Shown: positions 59,232-64,000 of the stretch, piece by piece | Layout: each line of letters starts with the position of its first letter | Numbering within the stretch: the stretch's first letter is position 1 | From: Mycobacterium sp. MFM001 | GTDB lineage: Bacteria; Actinomycetota; Actinomycetes; Mycobacteriales; Mycobacteriaceae | DNA length: 64,000 nucleotides | Reading direction: 5' to 3' | NCBI RefSeq assembly: GCF_003402475.1 | Contig: NZ_BFAB01000002.1 | Coordinates: 432,317-496,316 of the forward strand | Made by a program: the position numbers and the translations under genes | The notes under the pieces: generated by a model | The model's input: only the letters and a program-made list of their open reading frames with translations | What the model was told of the DNA's origin: nothing | The model's database searches: none

Positions 59232-60803
59232 CTAGTGGGCGAAATGCCGAGCGCCGGTCAGATACAGCGTCACGCCGGCCTTGTCGGCCGCTGAGGTCAC
59301 CTCGTCGTCGCGCACCGAGCCACCGGGATGCACGATGGCCGTCACACCAGCGGCGGCCAGCGTCTCCAGCCCGTCGGGGAACGGGAAGAATGCGTCGGAT
59401 GCCGCGACCGCTCCACGCACCCGGTCCCCGCCGCGTTCGACGGCCAGCCGCGCGGCGTCGACGCGGTTGACCTGGCCCATGCCGACCCCGACCGTCGCGC
59501 CGTCGGCGGCGATCACGATCGCGTTGGACTTGACCGCCCGGCAGGTACGCCACGCGAAGGCCAAGTCCGCCAACGTTTCCGGTGAGGCGGGCGAGCCGGC
59601 CGCCAGCGTCCAATTGGCGGGGTTGTCCCCCGGCGCGTCGAGCCGGTCACGCTGCTGCATCAACAGCCCGCCGCTCACTTGGCGCAGCTCGGTGCCGCCG
59701 GGCAGCGGCTCAGAGGCCACCAGCACCCGGATGTTCTTCTTGCGCGCCAACACGTCGACGGCACCGGGCTCGTACGCCGGCGCGACGATCACCTCGGTGA
59801 AGATCGTGCTGACATACTCCGCCATCTCGACGCTGACCTCGGTGTTGGCGGCGATCACCCCACCGAACGCGCTCAGTGGGTCACATTCGTGGGCTTTGCG
59901 ATGCGCGTCGGCCACCGAGATGTTCGAGACGGCGATGCCACACGGGTTGGCGTGCTTGATGATCGCCACGCAGGTCTCTTCGTGGTCGAACGCCGCCCGC
60001 CATGCCGCGTCCGCGTCGGTGAAGTTGTTGTAGGACATCTCTTTTCCGTGCAGCTGCTCGGCCTGCGCAAGGCCGGGCCAGGCGGCGGGGTCGCTGTACA
60101 GCGCCGCCTGCTGGTGCGGGTTCTCGCCGTAGCGCAGCAACGCCGAGCGCCGCCACGAGCCTGCGAACCACTCCGGAAACGCCATCGCCGGCTGCTCGGG
60201 CGCCAGCGTCGACTCCATCCAGCCCGCGACCGCGATGTCGTACTCGGCGGTATGCCGAAACGCCAACGACGCCAACCGCTTTCGCTCCGCGAGAGTGAAT
60301 CCGCCGCTGCGCACCGCGGCCAGTACGCCATCATAGCCGCGCGGATCGACCACCACTGCCACGCTGGGATGGTTCTTGGCCGCCGCGCGCACCATCGACG
60401 GCCCGCCGATGTCGATCTGCTCGACGCACTCGTCGACGCCCGCCCCGGAATCCACCGTTTCGCTGAACGGATACAGGTTGACCACCACAAGCTCGAACGC
60501 GGCGATGCCGAGCTGTTCGAGGGCCGCGGCGTGCTCGGGCTTACGCAGGTCGGCGAGCAGCCCGGCGTGCACATGCGGGTGCAGGGTTTTGACCCGGCCG
60601 TCGAGCACCTCGGGAAACCCGGTCACCTCCTCCACCGGTGTGACCGGGATGCCTTTGTCGGCAATGGTTTTCGCGGTTGAGCCGGTCGAGACAATGTCGA
60701 CGCCGGCCGCGTGCAGGCCGTCGGCGAGTTCGACCAGTCCGGTCTTGTCGTACACGCTGATCAACGCGCGGCGGATCGGCCGTCTCCCGTCGTTGTTGCT
60801 CAC
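59232..60803 (-). CDS. purH: Bifunctional AICAR transformylase / IMP cyclohydrolase
   Basis: The 523-residue protein carries the IMP cyclohydrolase domain at the N-terminus ([49 protein letters not shown]) and the AICAR transformylase domain ([14 protein letters not shown] near 225, IIKHANPCG near 275, [11 protein letters not shown] near the end). It performs the last two steps of purine synthesis. The GTG start overlaps the purN stop (GTGA). Corresponds to Rv0957. Confidence 0.97.
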   Translation of the reverse strand: MSNNDGRRPIRRALISVYDKTGLVELADGLHAAGVDIVSTGSTAKTIADKGIPVTPVEEVTGFPEVLDGRVKTLHPHVHAGLLADLRKPEHAAALEQLGIAAFELVVVNLYPFSETVDSGAGVDECVEQIDIGGPSMVRAAAKNHPSVAVVVDPRGYDGVLAAVRSGGFTLAERKRLASLAFRHTAEYDIAVAGWMESTLAPEQPAMAFPEWFAGSWRRSALLRYGENPHQQAALYSDPAAWPGLAQAEQLHGKEMSYNNFTDADAAWRAAFDHEETCVAIIKHANPCGIAVSNISVADAHRKAHECDPLSAFGGVIAANTEVSVEMAEYVSTIFTEVIVAPAYEPGAVDVLARKKNIRVLVASEPLPGGTELRQVSGGLLMQQRDRLDAPGDNPANWTLAAGSPASPETLADLAFAWRTCRAVKSNAIVIAADGATVGVGMGQVNRVDAARLAVERGGDRVRGAVAASDAFFPFPDGLETLAAAGVTAIVHPGGSVRDDEVTSAADKAGVTLYLTGARHFAH

Positions 60804-61429
60804 CCGATAACCGCCTTTCGTCCCGTCCAGGTCACGCCCCCGGTCACCACCGCGGCCACCACGTCCACCAACAGCCGCCGTTCGGTGACCTTGATCCGCT
60901 CATGCAGAGTCGCCTCGTCGTCGTCGTCGAGCACCGGAACCGGTTGCTGGGCAAGGATCGGGCCGGTGTCGGTGCCGGCGTCGACCAGGTGCACCGTACA
61001 GCCGGTGACCTTCACGCCGTATGCCAGCGCATCGGCCACCCCGTGCGCGCCGGGGAACGCCGGCAGCAGCGTCGGATGAGAGTTGACGATGCGCCCGGAG
61101 AAGCACGACAGAAATTGCGGCCCAAGGATTTTCATGAAGCCAGCTGAGACGATCAGGTCGGGCGAATGCGCTGCGGCGGCCTCGGTGAGCGCGACGTCCC
61201 AGGCGTCGCGGCCGGGGTAGTCGGCCACCCGGGCGGTGAACGTCGGCACCGACGCCGCCGCCGCAACTTCAGCCGCCCGGCAGTCGCGGTCCACACCGAC
61301 GGCCACCACCCGGGCCGGGTAGTCGCCGACGGCGGCATCCAGCAGTGCGGCAAGCAGCGATCCCGTCCCCGACGCCAGGACGACGAGTCGTGCCGGTGCG
61401 CTCGGGGGCACATGGAGCGGTTGCTGCAC
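60800..61429 (-). CDS. purN: Phosphoribosylglycinamide formyltransferase
   Basis: The 209-residue protein has the GART motifs: [18 protein letters not shown] near the start, SAGFMKILG and the catalytic [16 protein letters not shown] near 117 with Asp in [10 protein letters not shown] near 150. It formylates GAR using 10-formyl-THF. It lies 9 bp downstream of perM and overlaps purH by 3 bases, in line with Rv0956. Confidence 0.96.
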   Translation of the reverse strand: MQQPLHVPPSAPARLVVLASGTGSLLAALLDAAVGDYPARVVAVGVDRDCRAAEVAAAASVPTFTARVADYPGRDAWDVALTEAAAAHSPDLIVSAGFMKILGPQFLSCFSGRIVNSHPTLLPAFPGAHGVADALAYGVKVTGCTVHLVDAGTDTGPILAQQPVPVLDDDDEATLHERIKVTERRLLVDVVAAVVTGGVTWTGRKAVIG

Positions 61430-61438
61430 AGGGCGAGC

Positions 61439-62734
61439 CTAATCGTCCTGCGCGGGCGGCTTGTCGGCATCGTCGGTCGGCGCGGCAGGTGCCTCGTCTT
61501 CCGGTTCGACGACGGGGGCTTCCGGCTCGACGACGGGCGCTTGCGGCTCGACGACGGGTTCGACCTCGGGTTCGGCGACGGGCACCGGCTTGGGCCGGCG
61601 GCTGATCCCGCCGGCCATCGCCACAGTGACGGCGCCGATGACCGCGAACCACAAAAACACCGCGATCCCGAAGGTGTCCTGGTCGACGCCGACCCCGCCG
61701 AAATTGCCCAGCTGCCCGCCGCCGGCGTAGCCCAGCAACGCCGTTGTCAGGGCGGCCAGCACAGACGCCACCAACAGCTTGGCGGTCGCCGCGAGCAGCG
61801 GCAGCGGCCGTCGCGCGCATTGCTGGCCGACCGCCACACCGGAGGATGCGCCGACGATCAGCAACGCCACCCACACCGGTCCCAGTGGCGGGCTGGGCGC
61901 CGCGGCCAGCACGGGAAGCGCCGGCATATCGCCGCCGAACACCGTGAACGAGCTGAACGTCGCGAAGCCCAGGTGGGCGCTGGACCCGACGGCAACCGCG
62001 GCCGTGCCGACCATGATGTTGGGCACATACAACACCGACAGCACGGTCAGGCTGAACTGGCCGAAGATCGAGTCGGTGATCGCGTAGAGCTCGTGCATGG
62101 TGCCCCAGTGCACGACCAGCGAACCGGCCGCCACCACTCCCGAAAGCCCGAGCAGCGCCAGCACGCCCGCCGTCGCGGCCCGCAGTGAATCGCCCAGCCA
62201 GTCGGGCAGCGGTGAGGCCGCCAAGGCCCTACGGCCGACCCGGGAGCCCACGCCGATCGCCGCGCCGATGCCGTGGACCACCAGCACACTGAGGAACGCC
62301 CGCAACGCGCTGGGTGTCTGCAGCTCGGTGATCACCGACGCGGCGTCGTGGATGACGGCCAGGCAGATGGCGGCAATCAACAGCGGGCCGCCCAGCGCGG
62401 AGGCCACCACCCAGCGGATCACGAACCAGGACGCGGTGGCGGCGGTGGCCTGCGCCGTCGTGCGCGCCGTCCCCCACACCATCAGCAGCACCGGGAGTAG
62501 CGGCATCACGCCGAGTTCACGGCCGCCGATCGAGATGGGCACCTGATGCACGCCGAGCCACATGCTGGCGATAGCGCCGAGTGCGCCGGTCATGTCACTG
62601 TTGGCAATCAGCAACTGCAGCAGCGTCACTGCGGCGATGATGACCAGCGCCACCACCGCCGGCCCGAAGGCCACCCTCAGCAGGTCTCGGGCCTGACGCG
62701 CGCCCGGCGCGCGGCTATCCTCCACCCGCGTCAC
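61439..62734 (-). CDS. perM: Integral membrane protein PerM (DUF6350)
   Basis: The 431-residue protein has about 8-10 membrane helices (residues about 25-380) and an acidic C-terminal tail made of repeats of VVEPEAP (about 385-431). It matches PerM (Rv0955), needed by M. tuberculosis to persist in mice and to keep the divisome protein FtsB stable at low magnesium. The tail may be species-variable. It is upstream of purN in one string. Confidence 0.85.
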   Translation of the reverse strand: MTRVEDSRAPGARQARDLLRVAFGPAVVALVIIAAVTLLQLLIANSDMTGALGAIASMWLGVHQVPISIGGRELGVMPLLPVLLMVWGTARTTAQATAATASWFVIRWVVASALGGPLLIAAICLAVIHDAASVITELQTPSALRAFLSVLVVHGIGAAIGVGSRVGRRALAASPLPDWLGDSLRAATAGVLALLGLSGVVAAGSLVVHWGTMHELYAITDSIFGQFSLTVLSVLYVPNIMVGTAAVAVGSSAHLGFATFSSFTVFGGDMPALPVLAAAPSPPLGPVWVALLIVGASSGVAVGQQCARRPLPLLAATAKLLVASVLAALTTALLGYAGGGQLGNFGGVGVDQDTFGIAVFLWFAVIGAVTVAMAGGISRRPKPVPVAEPEVEPVVEPQAPVVEPEAPVVEPEDEAPAAPTDDADKPPAQDD

Positions 62735-62773
62735 GCTTCGCGCACGTTGACGACTAGGCGCGGAAACGCCCGG

Positions 62774-63688
62774 TTAGGACTGTGACTGACCCGAGGACGG
62801 CTGCTGTGGCTGCTGGCCCTGGCCATAGGACTGCTGGGTCTGCCCGCCGTGGTTGCCGGAGTTGCCCTGGCCCGAACCCTGGCTTCCCGAACCGCCCGAC
62901 TGCGGCTGCCCGAAGCTGGGGAAACCGGTGGGCGGGGTGGGCGGGCCCTGCTGCGAGCCTTGCTGCCCGCTCTGCTGCGGCCCGGTCTGGGAGGCCTGCT
63001 GCTGCGGTCCGGTCTGCTGGCCGGCCGTGCTGAAGCCGCCGGTCGACGGGGACGACGGGTAGCCGCCGTACTGCGAGCCGTAGCCGGAGTGCTGAGGTGA
63101 TTGCTGCGGGCTGTGCTGCTGCTGGTAGGGACCCTGCTGACCGTAGTAGCCGCCGTACTGCCCGTAGTGCCCGTACTGCTGGTCGTATTTGGGCCGCGGC
63201 GCCGGCGGAGTGATCACGCCGGCCTCCAGCAACAGCGCGGCAACCGCGGCAATGGCCTGGAGCACGGCGCAGGCCAGCACGAACCACAGCGCCCAGCCGA
63301 TCGAGAAGCCGCTCGGCTTGGCGAGCGCCTCCTTGATCACCGTCAGCACCCCGAACACTGCGATCGCCGCGACGACCGCCGAGTAGTTCTTCGCCTTCGG
63401 CAGCAGGCCGACCGCCGCGAGCAGCCCGGCCAGCAGCGCGGCGATCACGCCGATGCCGACGTCGCCGCCGGTGATGTCGCCGACCGGACCCATGTCGGAG
63501 CTGACCGTGTACATCGGCCCGAAGCTCGCCAGGTAGCTCGCCAGACCGAGCGCCACCACCGCGATGGTCAGGTAGAGACCCAAATTGCTAGAGCCCTCTT
63601 CGGATTTCGCGAACGACGGCGTGGAGGCCCCATACGAGCCTTGCGACTGCGCGGGCGGATATCCGGGGCTGCCGGGCGAGTAGGTCAT
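62774..63688 (-). CDS. 34-kDa antigen-like membrane protein (DUF5336, Rv0954-like)
   Basis: The 304-residue protein has a short start [20 protein letters not shown], four membrane helices (about 34-165) and a long Gln/Gly/Ser/Tyr-rich C-terminal tail (about 175-304). This is the layout of the 34-kDa antigenic protein family. The M. tuberculosis homologue Rv0954 is a membrane protein near the division machinery. The low-complexity tail may be disordered. It lies 39 bp before perM. Confidence 0.85.
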   Translation of the reverse strand: MTYSPGSPGYPPAQSQGSYGASTPSFAKSEEGSSNLGLYLTIAVVALGLASYLASFGPMYTVSSDMGPVGDITGGDVGIGVIAALLAGLLAAVGLLPKAKNYSAVVAAIAVFGVLTVIKEALAKPSGFSIGWALWFVLACAVLQAIAAVAALLLEAGVITPPAPRPKYDQQYGHYGQYGGYYGQQGPYQQQHSPQQSPQHSGYGSQYGGYPSSPSTGGFSTAGQQTGPQQQASQTGPQQSGQQGSQQGPPTPPTGFPSFGQPQSGGSGSQGSGQGNSGNHGGQTQQSYGQGQQPQQPSSGQSQS

Positions 63689-63886
63689 GACTTCTCCTGT
63701 GCTTCCAGTGCCGTTGCTGTACTCCCAGGCGCCGCTCCCGCGACGCTACGTCGGACCGCTCGATGAACGCCATAGCGGCGAGCGCGGGCGTTGCGACGCG
63801 ATTCGACCATCCACGCTAGCGCACCTCGGGTTACCCGCGATGCGGCAGTCGGTGTGTCATACCGCCCCCGCGCTTGCCCGCCGGAT

Positions 63887-63900
63887 TGGAACACGTTCTA
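63887..63900 (+). promoter_or_regulatory. KstR-type operator before the LLM oxidoreductase gene
   Basis: TGGAACACGTTCTA fits the KstR consensus TnnAACnnGTTnnA at every fixed position. It ends 8 bp before the ATG at 63909. KstR represses sterol-degradation genes in mycobacteria. Confidence 0.72.
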
Positions 63901-63908
63901 ATTCAGGG

Positions 63909-64000
63909 ATGGATTACGGGCTTGTGCTGTTCACCAGCGACCGCGGCATCACCCCGGCGGCGGCGGCCGTCCTCGCCGAAAAGCATGGATTTCACACCTT
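63909..64000 (+). CDS. LLM-class (F420/FMN-dependent) oxidoreductase, N-terminal part
   Basis: Thirty codons are present before the window ends: MDYGLVLFTSDRGITPAAAA, then VLAEKHGF. The opening DYGLVLFTSD and the following AEKHGF match luciferase-like monooxygenase family starts, and the position next to the Rv0954-like gene fits Rv0953c, a putative oxidoreductase. The KstR-type box upstream links it to sterol or lipid breakdown. The rest of the gene is outside the window. Confidence 0.75.
   Translation, partial: MDYGLVLFTSDRGITPAAAAVLAEKHGFHT

Overview
The window comes from a Mycobacterium, most likely a slow grower. It is GC-rich. It opens with an Esx pair of the QILSS/EsxN type (ESX-5-associated, a slow-grower trait). 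From about 24.5 kb to the end it follows, inverted, the gene order known from M. tuberculosis Rv1005c down to Rv0953c: pabB, rsmI, pmt, arcA, an AlkB-like gene, DUF5642 lipoproteins, pat, glpR/glp, galU, ruc, mscL, moaB2, pepD, mprB/mprA, rpmF, the accA2/accD2 operon, VWA/MoxR genes, purH/purN, perM and the Rv0954- and Rv0953c-like genes. The species cannot be fixed from the sequence alone.

Region 1 (1-21.3 kb) is the accessory part. Five bases after the stop of an EsxN-like gene begins a tightly packed plus-strand run of sugar genes: nucleotidyltransferase, PIG-L deacetylase, SDR epimerase, RmlC-like epimerase, WecG-type transferase, CpsE-type initiating sugar-phosphate transferase, Wzx-type flippase, a GT2-GT4 fusion, three methyltransferase-like proteins and a GT4. 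A minus-strand run converges on it: GT4, Wzy-type polymerase, Wzz/BY-kinase-like protein, a secreted DUF4832 lipoprotein and a GAF-GGDEF-EAL cyclic-di-GMP enzyme. Together these look like a complete Wzx/Wzy-dependent exopolysaccharide system with a built-in c-di-GMP control protein, which is unusual for a mycobacterium. It is the main discovery candidate here.

Region 2 (21.5-24.5 kb) holds an FkbM methyltransferase and a two-gene unit of FAD oxidoreductase plus ECF41-type sigma factor, preceded by a near-consensus ECF41 promoter.

Region 3 (24.5-45.7 kb) is the conserved mycobacterial core with some insertions: an AbiEi/DUF559 nuclease-like gene bracketed by two related hairpins, and a SoxR gene beside an SOS-boxed AlkB-like gene. 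It includes a tRNA-Ala(CGC), the divisome pair glpR/glp, galU, the CIRCE-controlled chaperone gene ruc, an MscL with a zinc ribbon, and pepD-mprB-mprA with two MprA-box-like repeats.

Region 4 (45.9-54.3 kb) is one operon, atuA-fadE13-accD2-accA2-fadE12-echA7, with the gene set of acyclic-terpene or branched acyl-CoA carboxylation pathways. A palindromic operator candidate precedes it.

Region 5 (54.3-64 kb) has a DUF1707 protein, a VWA/MoxR pair, an LGFP lipoprotein, the Rv0954-like/perM/purN/purH string and the start of a KstR-boxed LLM oxidoreductase.

Across the window, five copies of a roughly 45-bp hairpin-forming repeat sit at or beside stop codons, and hairpins with GCGAGCAGAC arms end several genes. 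No insertion sequence, prophage or CRISPR array was seen.
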